Positions 26,253-36,100 of a DNA stretch of 64,000 bases are shown here, in pieces. The notes beneath the pieces were generated by a model that did no database searches, had not been told where the DNA came from, and was given only the letters and a program-made list of their open reading frames with translations. The DNA comes from Korobacter sp036501185 (GTDB lineage: Bacteria > Acidobacteriota > Terriglobia > Terriglobales > Acidobacteriaceae), in the NCBI GenBank assembly GCA_036501185.1, contig DASYAU010000098.1, forward strand, positions 28,441 to 92,440, read 5' to 3'. Made by a program: the position numbers and the translations under genes. Each line of letters starts with the position of its first letter. Positions within the stretch are counted from its first letter, which is position 1.

Positions 26253-27226
26253 TACTCGAGAACCTCTTTGTACCAGGCAATCGTGCGTTCCAGTCCCTCA
26301 TCCAGGGTGTACTGCGGCTTCCACCGCAGTTCCGTCCGCGCCCGGTCGGCGCTCAAGTACTGGTGCCGAATCTCATTGCTCGCCTGGTTCTGGATTTCCG
26401 GTTTCAACTTCGAACCCATCTTTTTCAAAATCTCGTTCACCAGCTCAATCACCGTGATTTGCGCTTCGTTGGAGAAGTTGAAAGCCGATCCCGTCAGCTT
26501 CTTGTCTCCCGTCAACCGCTCCGCAAGCAGCATGTACGCTGCCGCGCCATCCTCAATGTAGAAGTAGTCGCGCACGTACTTTCCATCGCTGCGAATGATC
26601 GGCCGCTCCCCACGGAGCACGGACCGGATCGTCCCCGGCACCACGCGGTTCCAGTTCAAGTCGCCGCCGCCATAGAAATTCCCGCAGCGCGTGATCGCTA
26701 CCGGCACGCTGAACGTATACGCGTACGACTGCGCGATCAAATCTGCGCACGACTTGCTTACGTCATACGGATGCTTTCCCTGAAGCGGCATAGCCTCCGT
26801 GTAGGGAAGCACCTCCTGGTCGCCGTATGCTTTATCTGAGGAAGCCAACACGACCGCGCTCACCCTGGGCGACCGCCGGCAAGCCTCCAGCAAATTCCAT
26901 GTCCCGCGAACGTTGCTCTCAAATGTCGAAACCGGATTCCGGTTCGCAATCCCAACAATCGTCTGCGCGGCCAAGTGGAAGACGGTTTCCACTTCGTACT
27001 CGCCAATCACCCGCTCCAGCAGAGAAGGCTTGCTCAAATCGCCGCGAACCACGTTCACCTTCTTGCGCATCTTGGTGCGCTCAAACTCCGATTGCGGCAC
27101 TGAGTCCCTTACCAGCGACGTAACAGCCGCCCCTTGCTCCAGCAGGTGCTTCACCAGCCACCCGCCCAGCAAGCCAGTAGCGCCGGTGACGAATACCGAA
27201 CGGTCGCGCCAGAAGTTGTTCGTCAT
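26252..27226 (-). CDS. rfbG: CDP-glucose 4,6-dehydratase
   Basis: 324 residues, extended SDR. NAD motif VFVTGATGLLGGWLVKHLL, LAAQTIVGIANRNPVSTFE, catalytic LASSDKAYGDQ and HPYDVSKSCADLIAQSY, then RCGNFYGGGDLNWNRVVPG, the RfbG-type GGGD segment. It converts CDP-glucose to CDP-4-keto-6-deoxyglucose, the substrate of rfbH. The ATG at 27226 overlaps the rfbF stop (ATGA); an upstream start would read into rfbF in another frame. It is somewhat shorter than typical RfbG (about 355), but all core motifs are present. Confidence 0.9.
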   Translation of the reverse strand: MTNNFWRDRSVFVTGATGLLGGWLVKHLLEQGAAVTSLVRDSVPQSEFERTKMRKKVNVVRGDLSKPSLLERVIGEYEVETVFHLAAQTIVGIANRNPVSTFESNVRGTWNLLEACRRSPRVSAVVLASSDKAYGDQEVLPYTEAMPLQGKHPYDVSKSCADLIAQSYAYTFSVPVAITRCGNFYGGGDLNWNRVVPGTIRSVLRGERPIIRSDGKYVRDYFYIEDGAAAYMLLAERLTGDKKLTGSAFNFSNEAQITVIELVNEILKKMGSKLKPEIQNQASNEIRHQYLSADRARTELRWKPQYTLDEGLERTIAWYKEVLE

Positions 27227-27999
27227 TCCCACACCTTCCATGGCGCCTGTCCCTTACTCCACAAGTCGTTCAGGAACTCGTACTCTCGATAGGTATCCAT
27301 CGCGTAGAAGAAGCCATCGTGCTTGTACGCCATTAGCTGCCCTTCAGCGGCGAGCCGCTCCATAGGTTCGCGCTCAAACGTGCAATCGTCTCCCGAAATG
27401 TAATCGAACACCTTGCGGCTCAGGACAAAGAATCCCGCATTCGCACGTCCATCTGTGCGGGGCTTCTCCACGAACTTCATTACCTTGCCCTCGCTCGACA
27501 TGTCCACAATCCCGAAACGCGAGTTCGGCGTAACCGCCGTGACGGTCGCCACCTTGCCGTGTGACTTGTGGAACGCCAACAGCTTCGGTATATCCACATT
27601 TGCAACGCCATCGCCGTACGTCATCATGAACGTGTCTTCCGTTACGTAGTGCTGAATCCGCTTCACTCGGCCGCCAGTCATAGTGTTCAATCCGGTATCG
27701 GCCAGTGTCACTTGGAAGTCTTGCTCGGCGTGGTCGTTGTTGAACTCGATCTTCGAGTGCCGTCCGAGGTTAATCGTGAAGTCGTTATTCATCGCCTCGT
27801 AGTTCAGGAAATATTCCTTGATTACCGAACCCTTATAGCCGAGGCACAGCACGAAATCGCGGAACCCCGCGGCAGCATACGTCTTCATGATGTGCCACAG
27901 GATCGGCCTCCCCCCGATTTCCACCATCGGTTTGGGCCGGAACTCTGTTTCCTCGCGCAGACGGGTGCCAAGCCCGCCGCAAAGCACCACAACCTTCAT
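27223..27999 (-). CDS. rfbF: Glucose-1-phosphate cytidylyltransferase
   Basis: 258 residues, the family length. The nucleotidyltransferase signature VVVLCGGLGTRLREETEFRPKPM at the N-terminus, KPMVEIGGRPILWHIMKTY, and MMTYGDGVANVDI with the metal Asp identify RfbF/AscA/DdhA. It makes CDP-glucose from CTP and glucose 1-phosphate, the entry to CDP-3,6-dideoxyhexoses. AGGAG lies five bases before the ATG. It is the first gene of the minus-strand sugar operon, facing egtB across a short divergent region. Confidence 0.95.
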   Translation of the reverse strand: MKVVVLCGGLGTRLREETEFRPKPMVEIGGRPILWHIMKTYAAAGFRDFVLCLGYKGSVIKEYFLNYEAMNNDFTINLGRHSKIEFNNDHAEQDFQVTLADTGLNTMTGGRVKRIQHYVTEDTFMMTYGDGVANVDIPKLLAFHKSHGKVATVTAVTPNSRFGIVDMSSEGKVMKFVEKPRTDGRANAGFFVLSRKVFDYISGDDCTFEREPMERLAAEGQLMAYKHDGFFYAMDTYREYEFLNDLWSKGQAPWKVWE

Positions 28000-28179
28000 C
28001 CGTTCTCCTGTCGGCTGGAAGCTTTCTTGATAGCACCAGCCTATACGAACCGCAATAGCAACAGCAACTTAGACCCGAATCCTGAATCTGCTATCGCACC
28101 CCCGTCACGAAGAAATAATGGAACCCCGTTCCCAATCCCAGCATCCGATAGCGAGCCAGTGCGCTTTATCCAGCTCGCC
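28000..28179. promoter_or_regulatory. Divergent promoter region rfbF / egtB
   Basis: 180 bases without a supported gene between divergent start codons. On the minus strand TTGCTG and TATAGG are 16 bases apart about 50 bases before the rfbF ATG, a plausible sigma-70-type promoter. I see no clear egtB promoter or operator. Confidence 0.35.
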
Positions 28180-29481
28180 ATGTCAAATACTGCATCCAAG
28201 ACTGTGCTTCCTATGCGGATCTCAGCCACGGATTCCGAGGTCATCGCCGAAGGCCTGCTGCGGCAATACCGCGAAGTTCGCGCCGCCACCGAGCGCCTCG
28301 TCGCCCATCTCTCTCCCGAAGACCTCATGCTCCAGCCGATGGCTGACGCCAGCCCTGCTAAATGGCACCTCGCGCACACCACCTGGTTCTTTGAGACTTT
28401 CCTTCTCTCCGAATTCTTGCCTGGATATACCGAGTTCGACCCCGATTTCCGTACCGTCTTCAATTCCTATTACAAGGGCATTGGTAAGCACCCGCTCCGC
28501 ACAACCCGGGGAGGCTTCTCCCGCCCCACGCTCGATCGCGTTCTCGCCTACCGGGCCCATGTCGATGCCGCCATGCAGCTTCTCATCACGAATGCGCCTC
28601 CCCAGGCATGCGATCTGATCGTTCTCGGTCTCAACCACGAGCAGCAACACCAGGAGCTCATAGTCACCGATATCAAATTCGCCTTCTGGAGCCAGCCCCT
28701 CCAGCCGGCGTACGCCGAACAGAATCGAGCCAGATCGCTCGCATCCGATGACCAACTATCGTGGTCAACGTTCGACGGCGGCACATTCGAAATTGGCCAT
28801 TCCGGATCAGCCTTTTCCTTCGACAACGAGCTCCCGCGCCACGCCGTTCTCCTCCAGCCGTTCCGCCTTGCGAATCGTCTTAGCACCAACCGTGAGTACG
28901 TCGCCTTCATCGAGGATGACGGCTATCGTCGCGCTGAACTCTGGCTCTCCGACGGCTGGGACACCGTCAAGCAGCAGGGTTGGGAAGCACCGCTTTACTG
29001 GGAGACCGACGGAAACCATTGGCAGCTCTTCACCGCTGCCGGATTGCAGCCCCTCGATCTCGACGAGCCAGTCTGCCATCTCAGCTTCTACGAAGCCGAT
29101 GCGTTCGCTAGGTGGAGCAACGCCCGCCTCCCCCTCGAGTCCGAGTGGGAACACGCTGCCCAGTCGTTGCCGATCGCTGGTAACTTCGCCGAATCCGGAC
29201 TCTTCCATCCGGCGGCTAGTCCGCGCAGCAATGGTCTTCAACAAGTCTTCGGCGATGTCTGGGAATGGACTGCCAGTCCCTACGTCGGTTATCCGGGCTT
29301 CCATCCAGCTCCGGGCGCCGTAGGCGAGTACAACGGCAAATTCATGTGCAATCAGCTCGTGTTGCGTGGCGGTTCCTGCGCCACGCCGCAATCACATATA
29401 AGGGCAAGCTATCGCAATTTCTTCCCGCCACATGCCCGGTGGCAATTTATGGGGGTCAGGTTAGCCAGCGATGCACGTTAG
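28180..29481 (+). CDS. egtB: Ergothioneine biosynthesis sulfoxide synthase
   Basis: 433 residues. The N-terminal DinB-like helical domain has the iron-binding histidines: KWHLAHTTWFFETFLL (His63/His66) and GLNHEQQHQELIVTDIK (His153, His157). The C-terminal formylglycine-generating-enzyme-like domain ends with FGDVWEWTASPY and RGGSCATPQSHIRASYRN. EgtB joins trimethylhistidine (hercynine) to a thiol using oxygen. The start at 28180 has no strong ribosome site; ATG 28213 is an alternative. It overlaps egtD by 11 bases. No egtA (gamma-glutamylcysteine ligase) or egtC is adjacent, so cysteine may be the direct sulfur donor, as in some non-actinobacterial EgtBs. Confidence 0.92.
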   Translation: MSNTASKTVLPMRISATDSEVIAEGLLRQYREVRAATERLVAHLSPEDLMLQPMADASPAKWHLAHTTWFFETFLLSEFLPGYTEFDPDFRTVFNSYYKGIGKHPLRTTRGGFSRPTLDRVLAYRAHVDAAMQLLITNAPPQACDLIVLGLNHEQQHQELIVTDIKFAFWSQPLQPAYAEQNRARSLASDDQLSWSTFDGGTFEIGHSGSAFSFDNELPRHAVLLQPFRLANRLSTNREYVAFIEDDGYRRAELWLSDGWDTVKQQGWEAPLYWETDGNHWQLFTAAGLQPLDLDEPVCHLSFYEADAFARWSNARLPLESEWEHAAQSLPIAGNFAESGLFHPAASPRSNGLQQVFGDVWEWTASPYVGYPGFHPAPGAVGEYNGKFMCNQLVLRGGSCATPQSHIRASYRNFFPPHARWQFMGVRLASDAR

Positions 29482-30427
29482 AGTTCAGGAACCGAAGCTT
29501 TCACCAATTGCCAATGATGTCCTGCATGGCCTCACCGGCAATCCCAAGACCCTCTCCCCGAAGCTCTTTTATGACGAGCTCGGCTCCGAACTCTTCGACC
29601 GCATCACCGAACTTCCCGAGTACTACCTTACCGGTACCGAACGCGAAATCTTCCGCCTGCACGCACCCGAGATGATCGAACAGTGCGGCGGCTGCAACGC
29701 CGTCGTCGAACTCGGCGCCGGAAGCGCCGCTAAAACCGTTCTCATCCTCGACGCGCTCGTCAGGTCACGGAAGGGAATCACCTATTATCCCGTCGACGTT
29801 TCGGCTTCCGCGCTCGACGCTTGCAGTCATCGCATGCAGCATTTGTTGCCGAGCATCCGCGTCGTCCCCAAGGTCCTCGACTTTACCCACGTGATGCCTC
29901 AGGTTCGCCGCATCCCGGGTCGCAAGCTCTTCCTCTTTATAGGTTCCAGCATCGGCAACTTCGAGCCCTTACATGCCGGTCTTTTCCTGAAGCAGGTTCG
30001 CTCTTCGATGAACGCCGGCGACGCGCTCCTGCTTGGCACCGACATGCGCAAGCCACGCGAAATGCTCATCCCCGCTTACGACGACCCTGCAGGCGTCACT
30101 GCCCAGTTCAACAAGAATCTGCTCGTCCGCATCAATCGCGAGCTCGATGGCGATTTCGATCTCGATCAGTTCGCTCACCGGATTGTCTGGAACGGCCGCC
30201 TCTCCCGCATCGAGATGCATCTCGAGAGCCTTCGCGACCAGACGGTCACGCTTTCAGCGCTCGAGCAGAGCATTCACTTCAATCGGGGCGAGACCATCCA
30301 CACCGAGAACAGTTACAAATTTACAATGCCGATGGTCCGCGCGATTGCAGGCAACGGCGGCTTCACCATTGAGCACACCTGGAGCGATCCACGCCGCTGG
30401 TTCACCGTGCATCTTCTCCGTGCGTAA
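29471..30427 (+). CDS. egtD: L-histidine N-alpha-methyltransferase
   Basis: 318 residues. Methylates histidine three times with SAM to give hercynine, the EgtB substrate. The N-terminal YDELGSELFDRITELPEYYL and YLTGTEREIF blocks are typical of EgtD. The SAM site is VVELGAGSAAKTVLILDAL, followed by YYPVDVSASALDAC and LFLFIGSSIGNFEP. ATG 29471 starts inside the end of egtB, so the pair is translationally coupled. It converges end-to-end on the next gene. Confidence 0.95.
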   Translation: MHVRVQEPKLSPIANDVLHGLTGNPKTLSPKLFYDELGSELFDRITELPEYYLTGTEREIFRLHAPEMIEQCGGCNAVVELGAGSAAKTVLILDALVRSRKGITYYPVDVSASALDACSHRMQHLLPSIRVVPKVLDFTHVMPQVRRIPGRKLFLFIGSSIGNFEPLHAGLFLKQVRSSMNAGDALLLGTDMRKPREMLIPAYDDPAGVTAQFNKNLLVRINRELDGDFDLDQFAHRIVWNGRLSRIEMHLESLRDQTVTLSALEQSIHFNRGETIHTENSYKFTMPMVRAIAGNGGFTIEHTWSDPRRWFTVHLLRA

Positions 30428-30916
30428 TCAGGCAGCCTGTCTGCTCACTGCTTTTCCGGCGCGACGCCCCGCTTCCAGCGTCACGCCATACACGACGTGT
30501 GTCATCCACTCGTAAAATTGTGAGATCGCCTCGCTTTTATGCACCTTGGGCTTCACGAGTTTTGGTGCGAACGCATCACCGGCCGCGAAGAATAGTGTCC
30601 CGAACACCGCTCCAAACCCTCTGCTTACCAGTTCACTCTCTTCCGCCAGCACCGCGTACATCGCTCCAGCCGCCGCTCCAAATCCGTAATGCAGCAAAAG
30701 TCCCACCGCTTCGCGCTGTCCGCGCGATAGCCGGATTCCCGCTTTGCGCCCGGTACGCCCGGCGATCATCTTCATCACTTCCACGTCTGTTCGAGGGCGA
30801 ACCAGGTTACGCGTCGGCCACTGTTTCAACCACAATCCCTGGAAAGCACTCATCGCCGCCGCTGCCGCGGCACCCGCCACCGCACCTATAGCCAAATCCC
30901 TCTGAAAATTGCGCAT
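30428..30916 (-). CDS. Small membrane protein, DUF1440/YagU-like
   Basis: 162 residues from ATG 30916. An Ala/Gly-rich N-terminal helix (AIGAVAGAAAAAAMSAFQGL) and further hydrophobic segments (LLLHYGFGAAAGAMYAVLAEE; GAVFGTLFFAAGDAF) make a three- to four-helix membrane protein. The pattern resembles the DUF1440 family of unknown function, but the match is by eye. Earlier in-frame starts exist up to 30967. Nothing nearby hints at a role. Confidence 0.6.
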   Translation of the reverse strand: MRNFQRDLAIGAVAGAAAAAAMSAFQGLWLKQWPTRNLVRPRTDVEVMKMIAGRTGRKAGIRLSRGQREAVGLLLHYGFGAAAGAMYAVLAEESELVSRGFGAVFGTLFFAAGDAFAPKLVKPKVHKSEAISQFYEWMTHVVYGVTLEAGRRAGKAVSRQAA

Positions 30917-31012
30917 GTTCCGGAAGATGCATCCCACGCGAATGGGATGCCCTCCGATAACCCGCAACTTTTTATCTCCCGCGGGTTCTCATGTATGAGC
31001 AGGAGTTCTGAT

Positions 31013-31507
31013 ATGGCTTCCATCCCGAACAGCATCGCGCACAAGCGGATCGCAGGCCACGCCTCGCTGCGCCTCCAGATGGAAGTGCTGCTGGGTGAGT
31101 TCTACAGCGCCGTCGGGATCGCGCCGCGCGACTATCCTTCGACCTACGTCGCCGAGTTGCTCGCTGACAATTTCGAAGGGCGCTTCTTCATGCGCGCTTC
31201 TTCCGAATTGCTCTGTTTCGATAAGCAGCAGATCCTCACCGCTCGTCTCGGTCTCGGTGATGTCCGCCCGACCAGTCGATTGCTTTCGCTCGAACTCTCC
31301 ACGATCACCGCCGACAGCCTCTCCGCCACCTACTGCGCTGTCCTGCGCTACGGACAATCCGCCATCTTTCACCACGGCAGTCTGAAAGCTGAACAGAGTA
31401 ATGGTCGCTGGATGCTCCGCTCCATCGACGAAGACGTCCGCGTCCGTCTGATGCCAGAATCCCGCATCAATCCGCACTCCGATCGCCCGCGCGTTTGGAT
31501 CCGCTAA
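31013..31507 (+). CDS. Hypothetical cytoplasmic protein
   Basis: 164 residues; I do not recognise the family. There is no signal peptide or membrane segment. It has a mixed alpha/beta pattern, with MEVLLGEFYSAVGIAPRDYP near the start and HHGSLKAEQSNGRWMLRSID near the end. ATG 31013 is chosen because a clear AGGAG lies seven bases upstream, inside a longer in-frame reading. A single-gene unit; the hairpin after it points to the opposite strand. Confidence 0.6.
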   Translation: MASIPNSIAHKRIAGHASLRLQMEVLLGEFYSAVGIAPRDYPSTYVAELLADNFEGRFFMRASSELLCFDKQQILTARLGLGDVRPTSRLLSLELSTITADSLSATYCAVLRYGQSAIFHHGSLKAEQSNGRWMLRSIDEDVRVRLMPESRINPHSDRPRVWIR

Positions 31508-31537
31508 ATAAAAAGCCAACCTGAAATCAGGTTGGCT
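31508..31537 (-). terminator. Intrinsic terminator of the RND efflux operon
   Basis: A perfect 11-bp stem (AGCCAACCTGA / TCAGGTTGGCT) with a two-base centre is followed on the minus strand by TTTTTATTT. It lies about 30 bases after the outer-membrane channel gene stop. On the plus strand the following bases are CGAATTC, so it serves the minus strand. Confidence 0.85.
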
Positions 31538-31567
31538 CGAATTCTCCGCCTCATCATGCGCAGCTCT

Positions 31568-33136
31568 CTACGTCGCTGGCGCTCCTGGACTCTTGCTGGT
31601 TGCTGCCGGGTTGGTCTGCACTGGTCCAAGCGACTCCACCGCTTTCTTCGACGGCAGCAAGGTCGTATCCCAGCCTCCGCCGAGCGCTTCGATGAGTTGC
31701 ACGCTGGCGTTCATTTCTTGTAATTGCAGTTGAACGAGCGCCTGCTGGTTCCCAAACAGTGTCGTCTGCGCCGTCAACACATTCAGGTACGGATCGATGC
31801 CCAGCTTGTACCGATCGATCGCCAAAGCTAAATCCTGTTGCGCGAACCTCACCGCTCCCTGCTGCTGTTGGATCTCTTCCGAAAGAATCCGCAGGGCCGA
31901 CAGGTTGTCTTCCACCTGCTGGAATGCTGTCAAAATCGTCTGCCGGTAATTCGCGACACTCTGCTCGTATTGTGCTTGGAATTGCCGCACAGTTGCTCGC
32001 CGCAATCCGCCTTCAAATAAGGTTTCCGCCAACTGCGGACCCACGGACCAATAGTGGCTCGGCCACGTAAACCAGTCGGCGATGCTAGTGTTTTGGAAAC
32101 CAAACGTGCCGCTGAGGGTAAGGTTCGGATAGAACGCTGCCACCGCCACGCCAATCTGCGCGTTAGCGGCTTCCATGCCGCGTTCCGCCGCCGCAATATC
32201 CGGGCGCCGCTCCAGCAGCTTCGAAGGTACTCCGGTGGGAATTGACGGCGGCCGTGCATTTAGCGGCATCGGAGCCACTGAGAATTGTGAAGCCGGTTTT
32301 CCTACCAGCATCGCAATCGCATGCTCATACTGCGCCCTCAGGATACCGACGTTCGTGTCCTGCGCCTGCGCTGTTGCCAACTGCGTCTCGGCCTGCAACA
32401 CCGATTCCTGCGAATCGATACCTGTCTCGTACAACGCCTGGGTCAGTTGCACGGATTCCTGGTATGCCTTCACCGTCGCATCGAGAAGCTCCTTCAACGC
32501 ATCCTGCGACCGCAGTTGGAAGTAATCCACCGCCAGGTCACCCTGCATCGAGAGACGTGTGTTTTCCAGGTCGGCGGCACTCACTTGCGCGTTCGCTGCC
32601 GCCGCGCGTACCTGGTTTCGTACCTTGCCCCAGATATCCGGCACCCACGACGCGTCTGCAGGGAAGTTGAAATCCAACCCGGTGCCTCCGCTTACTTTTC
32701 CGGAGCTACTTCCACTCGTATTCAGCGAGAGCTGCCGCGTCGCAGTAATGCTCGGCGAAACGCCCGCTGTTGGGAAGTACGACGCGCGCGCCTCGCGTAC
32801 CAGTGCTCGTGCCCCGAGGAACGACGCCTCCGCCGCCTTAACGTTCTGGTTGGAGATATTTACCTGCTCTTCGAGCTGGTTGAGTTGCGAATCGTTATAG
32901 ATTTCCCACCACTTGCCCTTGAGCATCGCGTCGTTGGGATTCGCAGGCTTCCATGCGGGCGCTGGAGCCCCCGGTGTCGCTTGCATTTGCTGCGGAGAGC
33001 TCTCCTTGTACGCCGGCGGGGTCTCCACGTCGGGCTTGTGATACTTCGGGCCCACCACGCAGCCGCTCAAAAGCAGCAACGACAAAATCGTTACGATATT
33101 TGAAAACTTAAGAATGTCCTTCGGTCTTTGGGTCAT
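31568..33136 (-). CDS. Outer-membrane efflux channel lipoprotein (NodT/OprM family)
   Basis: 522 residues. A lipoprotein signal (ILSLLLLSGCVVGPKYHKP, lipobox LSGC) is followed by two TolC-like repeats: helical stretches such as NQNVKAAEASFLGARALVRE and a beta part. The RRPDIAAAERGMEAANAQIG segment is characteristic of the family. It forms the exit duct of the RND pump encoded just upstream. ATG 33136 overlaps the stop of the second permease gene (ATGA); reading further upstream leaves the family. Confidence 0.93.
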   Translation of the reverse strand: MTQRPKDILKFSNIVTILSLLLLSGCVVGPKYHKPDVETPPAYKESSPQQMQATPGAPAPAWKPANPNDAMLKGKWWEIYNDSQLNQLEEQVNISNQNVKAAEASFLGARALVREARASYFPTAGVSPSITATRQLSLNTSGSSSGKVSGGTGLDFNFPADASWVPDIWGKVRNQVRAAAANAQVSAADLENTRLSMQGDLAVDYFQLRSQDALKELLDATVKAYQESVQLTQALYETGIDSQESVLQAETQLATAQAQDTNVGILRAQYEHAIAMLVGKPASQFSVAPMPLNARPPSIPTGVPSKLLERRPDIAAAERGMEAANAQIGVAVAAFYPNLTLSGTFGFQNTSIADWFTWPSHYWSVGPQLAETLFEGGLRRATVRQFQAQYEQSVANYRQTILTAFQQVEDNLSALRILSEEIQQQQGAVRFAQQDLALAIDRYKLGIDPYLNVLTAQTTLFGNQQALVQLQLQEMNASVQLIEALGGGWDTTLLPSKKAVESLGPVQTNPAATSKSPGAPAT

Positions 33137-36100
33137 GTAGCGCTCTCGTTCGGAACAATGGTTCCCGCCATCCTGCGACGTTCGTGCCACAAGCGCAGAC
33201 GGTCCATATACAGATAAACCACCGGAGTGGTGTACAGCGTCAGCATCTGGCTGAAAAGTAGCCCGCCCACGATCGTAATTCCCAGCGGACGCCGCAGCTC
33301 CGACCCCGCACCCGTGCCCAGCGCTAGGGGTACCGCGCCAAACATCGCGGCGAGTGTCGTCATCAGGATCGGCCGGAAGCGCAGCAGCGCGGCCTGGAAG
33401 ATCGCCTCCCGCGACGCCATGCCCTCGTCGCGTTCCGCGGCCAGCGCGAAATCGATCATTAAAATTGCATTCTTCTTCACAATGCCGATCAGCAGGATCA
33501 TCCCGATGATGCCGATGAAGTCCAGCGGCGATTTGAAAATCATCAGCGCCAGTACCGCGCCCACCCCCGCGGAAGGCAACGTGGAAAGTATCGTGATCGG
33601 ATGGATCCAGCTCTCGTACAAAATCCCCAGCACGATGTACACCGCCAGTAACGCCGTTAGGATCAGGGCTGGCTCGCTCTCCCACGACTCCTGGGCTGCC
33701 TGCAGCGTCCCCGCGAACAATCCATGGATCGACGGCGGCATCCCAAGGGTCTGCTCCACTTGCGTAATCCGCGTCGTCGCCTGGCTCAAGGACACATTGC
33801 TCGCCAGGTTGAAAGAAATCGTCACCGACGGAAACGGTCCCTGGTGGTTCACTTGCAACGGCGCAGTTGTGTATTGCACCGTCGCGATCGTGCTCAGCGG
33901 AATCGGCTTACCATTCGCCGGGTGCACATAAACGTTCTTCAGCGCCTCCGGACTTTGCCAGTACTGCGGCGCCACTTCCATCACTACGTAATACTGGTTC
34001 AGCGTCGTAAACATCGTCGACGCCAGCGACTGTCCGAACGATTGGTACAGGGCCTGGTCGATCATCTGCGGCGTGATTCCCAGTCTCGACGCGGTTTCGC
34101 GGTCGTATGCCAGCGTCACCTGGAGCCCGGAGTTCTGCTGATCGCTGTTCACGTCCGTGAAACCGGGCAACCGTCGCATTTCCTTGAGCAGCTTCGGCCC
34201 CCAATTCACCAAGTCCGCCACATTCTCGCTCTGCAGCGTGTACTGGTACATCGAGTTGCTGCTTCGTCCGCCAATACGTAGGTCCTGCCCCGCCTGTACA
34301 AAGATGCTCGCCCCAGGCAGCGACGTGACCTTCGGGCGAAGGCGGTTCACGACCTCGCTGGCGGTGGCCTTGCGTTCGCTGATTGGTTTCAGGCTCATGA
34401 AAATGAACCCGCCATTCGTCGAGCCCCGGCCCCCGGTGAACGCCATCACGTGATCCACGGCCGGGTCTTGTTTTACCCGCCGCACATATTCCTGGATGAG
34501 TTGCGACATCTGCTGGAACGAGATGTCCTGCGCCCCCAGCGCGCCGCCAAAGATCAGGCCGTTGTCCTGGGTAGGGAAGAAGCCTTTCGGAATAATCAAG
34601 AGAAGATAGACATTCACCGCGACCGTTAGCAGCAGGATCGCCATAATGAACCCTGGAGCCTTCAACGACCACGCCAGGCTGTGCTCGTATATGCCGGCGA
34701 TGCCTTTAAAGAACCGCTCGCTCAGGCGGTACATCCACCCGTGTCCCTCCGGGCTCTCGTGCTTCAGCAGCCGCGAACACATCATCGGCGTCGTTGTCAG
34801 TGAGATCACTAACGACACCATGATCGCCGCGGAAAGCGTCACCGCGAATTCGCGGAACAACCGGCCCACGATCCCGCCCATCATCAGGATCGGGATAAAC
34901 ACCGCCACCAGCGAAATGCTAATTGACAGCACCGTGAAGCCGATTTCACGCGCACCGCGCAGCGCCGCCTCCATAGGCGGCATTCCCTGTTCGATATAAC
35001 GCGTGATGTTCTCGATCACCACAATCGCATCGTCCACTACGAATCCCGTCGAGATCGTCAGTGCCATCAGCGACAGATTGTCAATGGTGAAACCGCACAG
35101 GTACATAATGCCGAACGTGCCGATCAGCGAAACCGGCACCACCACGCTCGGAATCAAGGTTGCCCTCAAGCTGCGCAGGAATACGAACACCACGATAATT
35201 ACCAGCGAGATGGAAACTATAAGCGTGCGTTCCACGTCATGCACCGATGACTGGATCGTCTGCGTCCGGTCCATCACCACTTGCAGCTTCATCCCGGTCG
35301 GGATTGACGCCTGCAATTCCGGCACTGCCGCCTTGATCTGGTTTACCGTCGCGATGATGTTCGCGTTTGGCTGCCTTCGTACGATCAGCAGGATCCCGCG
35401 ATGTCCATCCACATACCCCGCCTGCCGCAGGTCTTGAACGGAATCAGTCACGTCCGCGACATCGGAGAGCTTGATCGCCGAACCATTGTGGAACCCCACG
35501 ATGAGCGGCTTGTACTGGTCCGCGTGCAGCATCTGGTCGTTCGCCAAAATGTCCGCGGTCCTGCCACCGTTCGATATCTGTCCCTTGGCCAGGTTCGCGT
35601 TCTGCGATCGCAGCAGGTTTGCCACGTTGTTCACGCTCACGCCGAGGTTGTCGAGCTGTGTCGGGTTCAGTTCCACGCGGACCGACGGCTGCGAACTTCC
35701 TCCCACATCCACTTCGCCCACGCCCTGCATCTGCGATATGCGTTGCGCTAGCACCGTAGACGCCGAGTCGTACACCTGTCCGAGCGTGTACGAATCCGAA
35801 GTGAGCGCCAAAATGATGATTGGCGAATCACCCGGGTTCGATTTGTTATAGCTCGGGTTTGAGGGCAGGTTCGCCGGCAGGTAACTACGTGCCGCGTTGA
35901 TCGCAGCCTGTACGTCGCGCGCGGCTCCATCAATGTTTCGGTTCAGGTCAAACTGCAGCGTGATCGACGTCGAGCCCAGGCTGCTCGAAGACGTCATCTC
36001 CGTTACGCTGGCAATGTGCCCGAACTGCCGCTCCAGCGGTGTTGCCACTGACGACGCCATGATCTCCGGACTCGCTCCCGGCAGCGATGCCCGAACGTTG

